From: Enterocloster clostridioformis
GTDB lineage: Bacteria > Bacillota > Clostridia > Lachnospirales > Lachnospiraceae
Length of the DNA stretch: 64,000 nucleotides
Direction of reading: 5' to 3'
Assembly: GCF_020297485.1 (NCBI RefSeq)
Contig: NZ_JAIWZC010000001.1
Location: forward strand, 2,418,001 to 2,482,000
Shown here: piece after piece, positions 1-12,700 of the stretch
Layout: the number at the start of each line of letters is the position of its first letter
How positions within the stretch are numbered: the first letter of the stretch is position 1
Program-made: the position numbers and the translations under genes
Notes under the pieces: model-generated
The model's database searches: none
What the model was told of the DNA's origin: nothing
Seen by the model: only the letters and a program-made list of their open reading frames with translations

Positions 1-173
1 ACAGGCCGGTCTTCCAGGGTTATGGTACCATTTTCTTTATAGACGGCGGCTTTCATTGTCTTGGGCTGGGGAGTCCGGGACTGGGGAGCCGGGGACTGAG
101 GAACCGGGGATTGGGTCGCCTGAGACTGGGCCGCCTGGGATTGGGACACCTGAGTTTGCATATCGCTTTGCAT
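1..173 (-). CDS. Zinc-type alcohol/polyol dehydrogenase, N-terminal part only
   Basis: The gene runs off the left edge; about 57 codons are visible. From residue 40 the protein reads MKAAVYKENGTITLEDRPV, the usual beginning of medium-chain zinc dehydrogenases (alcohol, threonine or sorbitol dehydrogenase type), so NAD(P)-linked oxidation of an alcohol is inferred; metal ligands lie outside the window. The 39 residues in front are unusual: Gln, Ser, Pro and Ala in repeated QS-x-x/QSPxP blocks. I chose the start at 173 because a clear GGAGGT site (183-188) sits nine bases upstream, while the Met at 56, where the family normally starts, has no ribosome site. It follows the SDR gene (268-1092) on the same strand after an AT-rich 94-base gap and is probably co-transcribed with it. 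The substrate cannot be told. Confidence 0.75.
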   Translation of the reverse strand, partial: MQSDMQTQVSQSQAAQSQATQSPVPQSPAPQSRTPQPKTMKAAVYKENGTITLEDRP

Positions 174-267
174 CTTTACTATACCTCCGATTTGCTGCTG
201 TTTTCTCCAATATCATCTTATCATATATATATAAATATAAGGATATTATAGCATATATCAGGCATTC

Positions 268-1092
268 CTAAAAGGACGTCCATCCTCCGTCTGTCTGTAC
301 CGTGGCCCCTGTCATGTGGGTGGCGTCATCTGATACCAAAAACAGGATGGATGCCGCCTGCTCCTCTGCCGTGGCCTCCCGTTCCAGCATGGAGGTGAGC
401 TTCTGTCCGGCCATGGACTGGGCCTTTGCAGGGTCCATACCAGCTTTGATGGCTGCCTCTCTATGGTTCTTCACATATTCATATGCCTCGGCTACCATGG
501 GCGTGGTGGTGCCTGCGGGATTGACTGAGTTTATGCGGATTCCGTATCTGGCGTAATCAAGGGCCAGGTTCTTAGTCAGTCCGTTGACCGCATGTTTGGA
601 CGCCACATAGGCAGGATTGCCCGGAAGGCCTGTGAGCCCGGCAATGGATGCATTGTTGACAATGACGCCCCCATTCCCTTCCTTCATGAATTCCCTGATT
701 TCGTGCTTGCAGCAGAAAAATACGGAATAAAAGTTGTTCGCCATGGTGTAGTCCATCTGCTCCTGCTCTAACTCATGGAGCGGACTGGGATTTCCCTTGA
801 CGCCCGCGTTGTTAATGGCAATGTCCAGATGTCCATAAGTCTTCACTGCCGCATCCACCATCTGTTCTGCATGCTCCTCCGCGGACAGATCCAGATTCAG
901 GAAAATGGCTGTGCCTCCTTCTGCCCTGACAGCATTGAGTACACGCTCTCCCTCCTCCTTCAGCCGGTCAGCCAGCACCAGCTTCGCTCCTTCCTTCGCC
1001 GCCCGGATGGCTGTGGCCTCACCGATACCCCTGGCCGCGCCAGTCAGAATGATTACCTTATCTTTAAAACGGTTGGGATAAAATTGTTTCAT
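268..1092 (-). CDS. Short-chain dehydrogenase/reductase (SDR)
   Basis: A 274-residue classical SDR oxidoreductase. The nucleotide-binding glycine motif TGAARGIG is at residues 17-24, the structural NNAG motif near residues 94-97, the catalytic serine is S149 (NNASIAG) and the catalytic pair is Y162/K166 (YVASK). It ends in the usual TGATVQTDGGWTSF-type tail. The length is normal for the family. The start is supported by AGGAGGC at 1102-1108. The protein is cytosolic and uses NAD(H) or NADP(H); the substrate is unknown, although placement directly before a zinc alcohol dehydrogenase suggests sugar-alcohol or ketone metabolism. Family assignment is firm; specificity is not. Confidence 0.92.
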   Translation of the reverse strand: MKQFYPNRFKDKVIILTGAARGIGEATAIRAAKEGAKLVLADRLKEEGERVLNAVRAEGGTAIFLNLDLSAEEHAEQMVDAAVKTYGHLDIAINNAGVKGNPSPLHELEQEQMDYTMANNFYSVFFCCKHEIREFMKEGNGGVIVNNASIAGLTGLPGNPAYVASKHAVNGLTKNLALDYARYGIRINSVNPAGTTTPMVAEAYEYVKNHREAAIKAGMDPAKAQSMAGQKLTSMLEREATAEEQAASILFLVSDDATHMTGATVQTDGGWTSF

Positions 1093-1189
1093 GTATGAAT
1101 TGCCTCCTGTTATTTGGTGGGGTTATTTTATCCCAAATACAAAGGTATTTCCACCACGTCTGATTGTGAAAAAATTATTAAAATTTCAT

Positions 1190-1229
1190 AAAAAACACAG
1201 CAGTACAGAATTCCTCCATACTGCTGTGT
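1190..1229 (-). terminator. Rho-independent terminator downstream of the wall-protein remnant
   Basis: An 11-base perfect stem (1195-1205 with 1219-1229, ACACAGCAGTA) is followed on the minus strand by five T residues. It lies just past the decayed surface-protein gene (1276-2029) and before the SDR start, so it would have ended that gene's transcript. Confidence 0.8.
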
Positions 1230-1275
1230 CCCCTCACTTTATGGTTTATATTATGCCTTATTTATTATGCTTTAT

Positions 1276-2029
1276 TTAATGAGGCTTATTTAATCCGTCA
1301 TCAATAACTGCCATACCTGTTCTCCGGGGCCTCGGCCAGCGGAACAGGGTTTCCTCCAGGGTAACTACTCCTGGACCTGCATCTGCGGATACATACCTTC
1401 TGCCGGATCCGCCTCCTGAGCCGCCGCTTCCGCCAGAACCTCACCGCTGTTTCCTCTGATATCCGGAGTGTTACCGCGGTTCCATTTTTCCTGACACCCT
1501 GTACAGGCTCATAGGACTTGTACATCATTCCGGTATAGATATAATGGTTTCCGTCTGTCCCGTCGATTGATTCAGGAATCAGTCCGTTCAGCCTGCCGTC
1601 CGCTTCCGGATCCCGTCCCAAAGGGCACCTGCTCCAGAGCTTACTGTCAAGCACATTCGCCGGAACTTCCTTGTTTACCATCTCCACATTTACAGTATAC
1701 ATATTGATATCCCAAACCGCTTCAAAGGCAACATTGCCGGTAAACTCATGGTTGTTGATTTCTGATGCCTGATATAACTGATCTGGTTTAAAACCTGCAT
1801 CCGAGGATTCCACGACCTTCCAGCCGCTGAATCCGCTTCCCTCCAGTGAAGGAATCAGGTTGTCTGTAATCACCCCATATTTCTGCAGGCTGTAGGTCAG
1901 CAGCGGGTCCGTAGAATCATTCAGTGTTCCGCCTTTCAAATCAAAGACAACTGCTATGTTGTGCTTCAGCTCATCGTCTACATGCCGTTCATAAGGGCTA
2001 CTGAAAAAACAGTGGAAGTAGAGTCGGGT
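1276..2029 (-). pseudogene. Degraded remnant of a sortase-anchored repeat protein
   Basis: No intact gene is present. One frame (open from 2029, without a start) encodes a beta-grasp/InlB-repeat-like stretch with FDLKGGTL near its beginning and VAFEAVWDINMYTV further on. Near 1440 the sense changes frame: a second frame gives a Gly/Ser-rich linker followed by RRYVSADAGPGVVTL, and the first frame then supplies NPVPLAEAP, the second again VIDDG. This order (Gly linker, RRY, GPG, VPLA, IDDG) matches the C-terminus of the giant protein at 6787-16179, so at least two frameshifts have occurred. The copy ends before an LPXTG signal and lacks its 5' end. A terminator follows at 1190-1229. Its relation to the large gene is inferred from this motif order. 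Confidence 0.7.
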
Positions 2030-2111
2030 TTACAAAATTTGAAGACATGTAACATAAGTCAAAAAAACGGGGGAAGTCTACCACGAAAAAGTAAAATTGC
2101 CAAAAAACAAG

Positions 2112-2140
2112 TTGACCAACCCCTCCGCGCATGGTAATAT
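2112..2140 (+). promoter_or_regulatory. Promoter of the beta-glucoside operon
   Basis: TTGACC (2112-2117), a 17-base spacer and TAATAT (2135-2140) form a good sigma-A promoter. The predicted transcript begins near 2147, about 30 bases before the antiterminator element. Confidence 0.7.
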
Positions 2141-2178
2141 TACTATATAATTTAAACAAAAGGTCAGGTATAGCCGTA

Positions 2179-2210
2179 AGGTGTCACTGGTAAAGCAGGC
2201 AAGACTGGGT
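2179..2210 (+). promoter_or_regulatory. RAT ribonucleic antiterminator element (LicT/BglG target)
   Basis: The stretch contains CACTGGTAAAGCAGGCAAGA (2186-2205), closely matching the conserved RAT hairpin bound by LicT/SacT/BglG-type proteins. Its 3' side overlaps the 5' arm of the terminator at 2201-2269, so protein-stabilised RAT folding excludes terminator folding. The cognate antiterminator is encoded directly downstream. Confidence 0.85.
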
Positions 2211-2269
2211 TATCCTATTCTGTTGTATATACAATGCAGCAGTCTGGGATAATGCCGGTCTTTTGTTTT
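2201..2269 (+). terminator. Regulated terminator in the bgl leader
   Basis: AAGACTGG-GTTATCC (2201-2214) pairs with GGATAATGCCGGTCTT (2247-2262), allowing G-U pairs, and is followed by TTTTGTTTT. It overlaps the RAT and lies before the licT-like start at 2287, the standard arrangement for antitermination control. Confidence 0.8.
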
Positions 2270-2286
2270 GGGAAAAGGGACTGGTT

Positions 2287-3120
2287 ATGGAGATAATAAA
2301 GATCATTAATAACAATGTGGTCAGTGGATTGGATGAGAGCGGGCGGGAAACCATCTGGATCGGAACCGGAATCGGTTTTCACTACAAAACCGAAGGCGTG
2401 TTTGATGAAAGCATAATCCAGAAGAAGTTTCACCTGGAGGACTCAGAAGCAGTATCCAAATTTGCCGGAATTGCGGCTGGGATTCCCTATGAGTACATTC
2501 AGACGGCAGAGGAGATTATCAGCATTGCCCACAAAAAGCTGCGTCACAGGCTGGATCGCAGCATTCACATCGGACTGACAGAGCACCTTTGCTGTGCTGT
2601 GGAGCGGAAAAATCAGGGCATTGAATTGCCCAATGCGCTTCTGTGGGAAATCAAGAATTACTATCCGGAAGAATACGCTGTGGGAATCGAAGCCCTCAGT
2701 ATTATTGTGGAAAAGCTGAACATAGTCCTCTCGGAAGACGAAGCAGGATTTATCGCCATCCACATCGTCAATGCGGAGATGGGGAATTTCAATTCAAGGG
2801 GCTACGACATTGTTGTCATGACAAAAGATATCATCAATATCATCCAGTATCATTTCCAAAAAGATCTGGACCACAGGTCATTTGCGTTTGAGGAACTGAT
2901 GGTCTATATCAAACATATGCTGCGAAGAATCATCACCAATCAGATGCATCATGGTGAGGATGAGGAGATCTGCGCGCTGATTTGTACAAAATTTCTGGCG
3001 GCATATGATTGCAGCGCTAAAATTGCAAAATTCATCTTACAGCAGATGAAGGTACAGCCCAACATGGAGGAAATTGCTTACATGACTTTGAATATCAACA
3101 GAGCCATGCGAGACAAATGA
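2287..3120 (+). CDS. licT: BglG/LicT-family transcriptional antiterminator
   Basis: A 277-residue protein. The N-terminal RNA-binding (CAT) domain begins MEIIKIINNNVV and includes the typical G.GIGF.Y segment; two PTS-regulation domains follow (roughly residues 65-170 and 170-275), with conserved histidines such as those in IHIGLTEHL, EALSIIVEKL..FIAIHIVNA and the second PRD. When beta-glucoside is available the PRDs are dephosphorylated and the dimer binds the RAT RNA at 2179-2210, allowing read-through into this operon. I chose ATG 2287 rather than an in-frame ATG at 2263, because the family starts there and the upstream codons overlap the terminator T-run. The stop is 24 bases before the PTS gene. 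The role is well established for the family; bgl ligand identity is inferred from the neighbours. Confidence 0.93.
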   Translation: MEIIKIINNNVVSGLDESGRETIWIGTGIGFHYKTEGVFDESIIQKKFHLEDSEAVSKFAGIAAGIPYEYIQTAEEIISIAHKKLRHRLDRSIHIGLTEHLCCAVERKNQGIELPNALLWEIKNYYPEEYAVGIEALSIIVEKLNIVLSEDEAGFIAIHIVNAEMGNFNSRGYDIVVMTKDIINIIQYHFQKDLDHRSFAFEELMVYIKHMLRRIITNQMHHGEDEEICALICTKFLAAYDCSAKIAKFILQQMKVQPNMEEIAYMTLNINRAMRDK

Positions 3121-3126
3121 ACTTAA

Positions 3127-6512
<3,386 letters not shown>

Positions 6513-6526
6513 ATTTAAGCCGGCAC

Positions 6527-6553
6527 AGCTGGAAGAATCACATCCAGCTTTAT
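6527..6553 (+). terminator. Possible weak terminator after the bgl operon
   Basis: A seven-base stem (AGCTGGA 6527-6533 with TCCAGCT 6543-6549) followed by TTTAT lies 15 bases past the bglA stop. The U-run is short, so termination efficiency is doubtful. Confidence 0.35.
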
Positions 6554-6708
6554 CGGGCATCTTCCAAAATACATGCAGGATGCGCTTTCTGATGCTCAGT
6601 CGGCTGCCTGAAAGCTATTTTGTGTTCTAAAGTATTGAGTTTTCAAGGAACAATCCCATTTTAGCTATGGGAAGTTTGAGTTATTTCATTTGACTGCAAA
6701 TTTGATTG

Positions 6709-6741
6709 TAAAAGAACCCCTGACCATATTGGCCAGGGGTT
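6709..6741 (-). terminator. Terminator of the giant LPKTG protein gene
   Basis: AACCCCTG (6715-6722) pairs with CAGGGGTT (6734-6741); on the minus strand the hairpin is followed by TTCTTTTA. It lies 45 bases past the stop of the large surface-protein gene. Confidence 0.75.
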
Positions 6742-6786
6742 CCTGTTATACTGCTATTTTGTTTTTACATTGACTGTAATGGACCG

Positions 6787-9700
6787 TTATGAATCCTCTT
6801 CTTTACGTTTCCTGCTTAACGCTGTCACCGCAACGAAGATTCCTGATAATATCATGGTCAATGTGGTTCTCTTAGATGTCTGACCTGTCTTTGGCAGTGG
6901 TGCCAACGGTACTTCACCGTCATCGATTAAGGTTACATCTACTGGTAATTCTGGAAGAGGTGCTAACGGCACATCTTCTGGGGTGATGGTTGTGGAGCCT
7001 GGGCCACCAGGTGTACTTGTGTAGCGTCTATTGCCTGTGGTGCCACCACTGGTTCCGCCTCCACCGCCGCCGGTTCCGCCTCCACCGCCGTTATAATTAA
7101 ACTGTGCGGTAAAGGTTGTGCTCTGTGTGAACTCCGCAGCTTTGATTTCATCTGCGTTAGCATAGCTCCTGCTTCCATCTGTCCAGTTATTGAAAGAATA
7201 ACTTCCAATGCCGGATACTGTTACGTTAGCTGATGGATATACAGGTGCTTCCATATTGTAGCTTCCATCTTCATTCTGTGGCCTGGTTACTACTTCCTTG
7301 ACAGTTCCATAAACAGTACCACGGTTTGTGTCCTCAGACCTATATTCAAATACTACCTGATACTTATCTGGGATTCCATCTGGATTATCCGGATTTTCTG
7401 GATTAGTTCCTATTTCATCCTTATCAAAGTATACTGTAAAGGTGGTATTCTCTAAATAGGTATTTGTTTTAAAGGTGTCCATATTGATATGATAATCTTT
7501 GCTGCTTCCATCTACCGTCCAATAATCAAATGCATACTTATCATCTGCATTTACAGTTATATTAGCTTTTGGACTTGTAGGTGTAGGCTTAATATAATTG
7601 TCATTATCATCTCTAAATGTATGAACCTCTTTTATCTCTCCGTCTACGCTACCATTTCCTGCACTCACATAGGTGAACAGAATCTGGTATTTATCCGGGA
7701 TTTCGTCCTCATTGTCATCTAATGCATAATAAACATTAATGACGTTCTTCGACACATCAGTTCCAATAGTCAGTGGTAAGTTCTCCACATAATCAAGTGC
7801 ATACTTTGTTCTTGGCTTTACTTTATAAGTCGTTACTTGGCTCTCGAATTCTCCGATACCTTGCTCCAATGCCTGTTCATCCTCTACTTCATCATAGAAG
7901 TAATGCACACTGTACTTGAAAGTATCCTTGCTGTATACCACGTTTACGACGTCTCCGCCATCCGCGCTGATATTCTCCGCTCCGCTCCTGGCTCCGGGTA
8001 CTGCGTAACCCGCCGGGGCGAACTTTGTTAAATCGGCTGGGATTGCATCTCCAAAGGTTCCTGTTCCTTCCACCTTGTCAAGGTAGTTTCCTTCTTCTAT
8101 GCTGTCCTTGTAGTAGTTCACCGTGTAGCTCAGGTTCGTCTTCTTGCTGTATACCACGTTTACGACGTCTCCGCCATCCGCGCTGATATTCTCCGCTCCG
8201 CTCCTGGCTCCGGGTACTGCGTAACCCGCCGGGGCGAACTTTGTTAAATCGGCTGGGATTGCATCTTCAAAGGTTCCTGTTCCTTCCACCTTGTCAAGGT
8301 AGTTTCCTTCTTCTATGCTGTCCTTGTAATAGTTCACCGTGTAGCTCAGGTTCGTCTTCTTGCTGTATACCACGTTTACGACGTCTCCGCCATCCGCGCT
8401 GATATTCTCCGCTCCGCTCCTGGCTCCGGGTACTGCGTAGCCTGCCGGGGCGAACTTTGTTAAATCGGCTGGGATTGCACCTCCAAAGGTTCCTGTTCCT
8501 TCCACCTTGTCAAGGTAGTTTCCTTCTTCTATGCTGTCCTTGTAGTAGTTCACCGTGTAGCTCAGGTTCGTTTTCTTGCTGTATACCACGTTTACGACGT
8601 CTCCGCCATCCGCGCTGATATTCTCCGCTCCGCTCCTGGCTCCGGGTACTGCGTAGCCTGCCGGGGCGAACAGTGTTAAATCTGCCGGGATTGCATCTCC
8701 AAAGGTCCCTGTTCCTTCCACTTTGTCAAGGTAGTTTCCTTCTTCTATGCTGTCCTTGTAGTAGTTCACCGTGTAGCTCAGGTTCGTCTTCTTGCTGTAT
8801 ACCACGTTTACGACGTCTCCGCCATCCGCGCTGATATTCTCCGCTCCGCTCCTGGCTCCGGGTACTGCGTAGCCTGCCGGGGCGAACTTTGTTAAATCGG
8901 CTGGGATTGCATCTCCAAAGGTTCCTGTTCCTTCCACCTTGTCAAGGTAGTTTCCTTCTTCTATGCTGTCCTTGTAGTAGTTCACCGTGTAGCTCAGGTT
9001 CGTCTTCTTGCTGTATACCACGTTTACGACGTCCCCGCCATCCGCGCTGATATTCTCCGCTCCGCTCCTGGTTCCGGGTACTGCGTAACCCGCCGGGGCG
9101 AACTTTGTTAAATCGGCTGGGATTGCATCTCCAAAGGTCCCTGTTCCTTCCACCTTGTCAAGGTAGTTTCCTTCTTCTATGCTGTCCTTGTAGTAGTTCA
9201 CCGTGTAGCTCAGGTTCGTCTTCTTGCTGTATACCACGTTTACGACGTCTCCGCCATCCGCGCTGATATTCTCCGCTCCGCTCCTGGCTCCGGGTACTGC
9301 GTAACCCGCCGGGGCGAACTTTGTTAAATCGGCTGGGATTGCATCTCCAAAGGTCCCTGTTCCTTCCACCTTGTCAAGGTAGTTTCCTTCTTCTATGCTG
9401 TCCTTGTAGTAGTTCACCGTGTAGCTCAGGTTCGTCTTCTTGCTGTATACCACGTTTACGACGTCTCCGCCATCCGCGCTGATATTCTCCGCTCCGCTCC
9501 TGGCTCCGGGTACTGCGTAACCCGCCGGGGCAAACTTTGTTAAATCGGCTGGGATTGCATCTCCAAAGGTTCCTGTTCCTTCCACTTTGTCAAGGTAGTT
9601 TCCTTCTTCTATGCTGTCCTTGTAGTAGTTCACCGTGTAGCTCAGGTTCGTCTTCTTGCTGTATACCACGTTTACGACGTCCCCGCCATCCGCGCTGATA

Positions 9701-12700
9701 TTCTCCGCTCCGCTCCTGGTTCCGGGTACTGCGTAACCCGCCGGGGCGAACTTTGTTAAATCGGCTGGGATTGCATCTCCAAAGGTCCCTGTTCCTTCCG
9801 CCTTGTCAAGGTAGTTTCCTTCTTCTATGCTGTCCTTGTAGTAGTTCACCGTGTAGCTCAGGTTCGTTTTCTTGCTGTATACCACGTTTACGACGTCCCC
9901 GCCATCCGCGCTGATCTTCTCCGCTCCGCTCCTGGTTCCGGGTACTGCGTAACCCGCCGGGGCAAACAGTGTTAAATCGGCTGGGATTGCATCTCCAAAG
10001 GTTCCTGTTCCTTCTGCCTTGTCAAGGTAGTTTCCTTCTTCTATGCTGTCCTTGTAGTAGTTCACCGTGTAACTCAGGTTTGTCTTCTTTGTATAAAGGA
10101 CATCTATTACATTGTCTTTTTCTTTAATTATATATGGCCCTGCTGGCGTCTGGACACCATCTTTATATCCATCCGGCCTTTCTTTGTTAAGCAAGGTTGG
10201 ACCAAGGGTAACTCCTTCCCCAAAAGTCTTATTAGTTATTTCCTCACTTGCGCCAAGATAATGAGCTTCATCTATTACATCTCTATAATAGTGAATTTCA
10301 TAAGACAAATCTGTCCTTCTGGAATATACTACGTTTACGACGTCTCCGCCATCCGCGCTGATATTCTCCGCTCCGCTCCTGGCTCCGGGTACTGCGTAGC
10401 CTGCCGGGGCGAACTTTGTTAAATCGGCTGGGATTGCATCTCCAAAGGTTCCTGTTCCTTCCACCTTGTCAAGGTAGTTTCCTTCTTCTATGCTGTCCTT
10501 GTAGTAGTTCACCGTGTAGCTCAGGTTCGTTTTCTTGCTGTATACCACGTTTACGACGTCCCCGCCATCCGCGCTGATATTCTCCGCTCCGCTCCTGGCT
10601 CCGGGTACTGCGTAACCCGCCGGGGCAAACTTTGCTAAATCGGCTGGGATTGCATCTCCAAAGGTTCCTGTTCCTTCCACTTTGTCAAGGTAGTTTCCTT
10701 CTTCTATGCTGTCCTTGTAGTAGTTCACCGTGTAGCTCAGGTTCGTCTTCTTGCTGTATACCACGTTTACGACGTCTCCGCCATCCGCGCTGATATTCTC
10801 CGCCCCGCTCCTGGCTCCGGGTACTGCGTAACCCGCCGGGGCGAACTTTGTTAAATCGGCTGGGATTGCATCTCCAAAGGTTCCTGTTCCTTCCGCCTTG
10901 TCAAGGTAGTTTCCTTCTTCTATGCTGTCCTTGTAGTAGTTCACCGTGTAGCTCAGATTCGTTTTCTTGCTGTATACCACGTTCACGACGTCTCCGCCAT
11001 CCGCACTGATATTCTCCGCTCCGCTTCTGGCTCCGGGTACTGCGTAACCCGCCGGGGCGAACTTTGTTAAATCGGCTGGGATTGCATCTCCAAAGGTTCC
11101 TGTTCCTTCCGCCTTGTCAAGGTAGTTTCCTTCTTCTATGCTGTCCTTGTAGTAGTTCACCGTGTAGCTCAGGTTCGTCTTCTTGCTGTATACCACGTTT
11201 ACGACGTCTCCGCCATCCGCGCTGATATTCTCCGCTCCGCTCCTGGCTCCGGGTACTGCGTAGCCTGCCGGGGCGAACTTTGTTAAATCGGCTGGGATTG
11301 CATCTCCAAAGGTTCCTGTTCCTTCCACTTTGTCAAGGTAGTTTCCTTCTTCTATGCTGTCCTTGTAGTAGTTCACCGTGTAACTCAGGTTCGTCTTCTT
11401 GCTGTATACCACGTTTACGACGTCTCCGCCATCCGCGCTGATATTCTCCGCTCCGCTCCTGGCTCCGGGTACTGCGTAACCCGCCGGGGCGAACTTTGTT
11501 AAATCGGCTGGGATTGCATCTTCAAAGGTTCCTGTTCCTTCCACTTTGTCAAGGTAGTTTCCTTCTTCTATGCTGTCCTTGTAATAGTTCACCGTGTAGC
11601 TCAGGTTCGTCTTCTTGCTGTATACCACGTTTACGACGTCTCCGCCATCCGCGCTGATATTCTCCGCTCCGCTCCTGGCTCCGGGTACTGCGTAACCCGC
11701 CGGGGCAAACAGTGTTAAATCGGCTGGGATTGCATCTCCAAAGGTTCCTGTTCCTTCCGCCTTGTCAAGGTAGTTTCCTTCTTCTATGCTGTCCTTGTAG
11801 TAGTTCACCGTGTAACTCAGGTTTGTCTTCTTTGTATAAAGGACATCTATTACATTGTCTTTTTCTTTAATTATATATGGCCCTGCTGGCGTCTGGACAC
11901 CATCTTTATATCCATCCGGCCTTTCTTTGTTAAGCAAGGTTGGACCAAGGGTAACTCCTTCCCCAAAAGTCTTATTAGTTATTTCCTCACTTGCGCCAAG
12001 ATAATGAGCTTCATCTATTACATCTCTATAATAGTGAATTTCATAAGACAAATCTGTCCTTCTGGAATATACTACGTTTACGACGTCTCCGCCATCCGCG
12101 CTGATATTCTCCGCTCCGCTTCTGGTTCCGGGTACTGCGTAACCCGCCGGGGCAAACTTTGTTAAATCGGCTGGGATTGCATCTCCAAAGGTTCCTGTTC
12201 CTTCCACCTTGTCAAGGTAGTTTCCTTCTTCTATGCTGTCCTTGTAGTAGTTCACCGTGTAACTCAGGTTCGTTTTCTTGCTGTATACCACGTTTACGAC
12301 GTCTCCGCCATCCGCGCTGATATTCTCCGCTCCGCTCCTGGCTCCGGGTACTGCGTAACCCGCCGGGGCAAACTTTGTTAAATCGGCTGGGATTGCATCT
12401 CCAAAGGTTCCTGTTCCTTCCACCTTGTCAAGATAGTTTCCTTCTTCTATGCTGTCCTTGTAGTAGTTCACCGTGTAGCTCAGGTTCGTCTTCTTGCTGT
12501 ATACCACGTTTACGACGTCTCCGCCGTCAGCACTGATCTTCTCCGCTCCGCTCCTGGTTCCGGGTACTGCATAGCCTTCCGGGGCGAACAGTGTTAAATC
12601 TGCCGGGATTGTATCTCCAACAGAACCTGTTCCCTCAACTTCTCCAAGGAAATTACGGTCGCTTATGCTGTCCTTGTAGTAGTTCACCGTATATTCATGG

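Larger units (their letters stand above)
7921..12693 (-). repeat. 22-unit protein-coding tandem repeat array (216-bp unit)
   Basis: Twenty 216-bp units and two 231-bp variant units lie head to tail within the adhesin gene. Units differ at only a few positions, for example KVEG or KAEG, PGAR or PGTR, AENI or AEKI, LTKF or LTLF. The first unit (N-terminal side, ending near 12478) is the most divergent, a usual sign of a boundary unit; the others are almost identical at DNA level, which points to recent expansion or gene conversion. Such arrays shrink and grow by recombination and are often mis-assembled. Confidence 0.95.

Noticed and set aside
1976..2110. Possible insertion-sequence scar where the wall-protein remnant is cut off
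   Set aside because: No terminal inverted repeats, target duplication or transposase fragments are visible.
7921..12693. Regularly repeated DNA that might be taken for a CRISPR array
   Set aside because: The 216-bp units have no spacers, keep one reading frame and encode protein modules within a signal-peptide-to-LPKTG gene.
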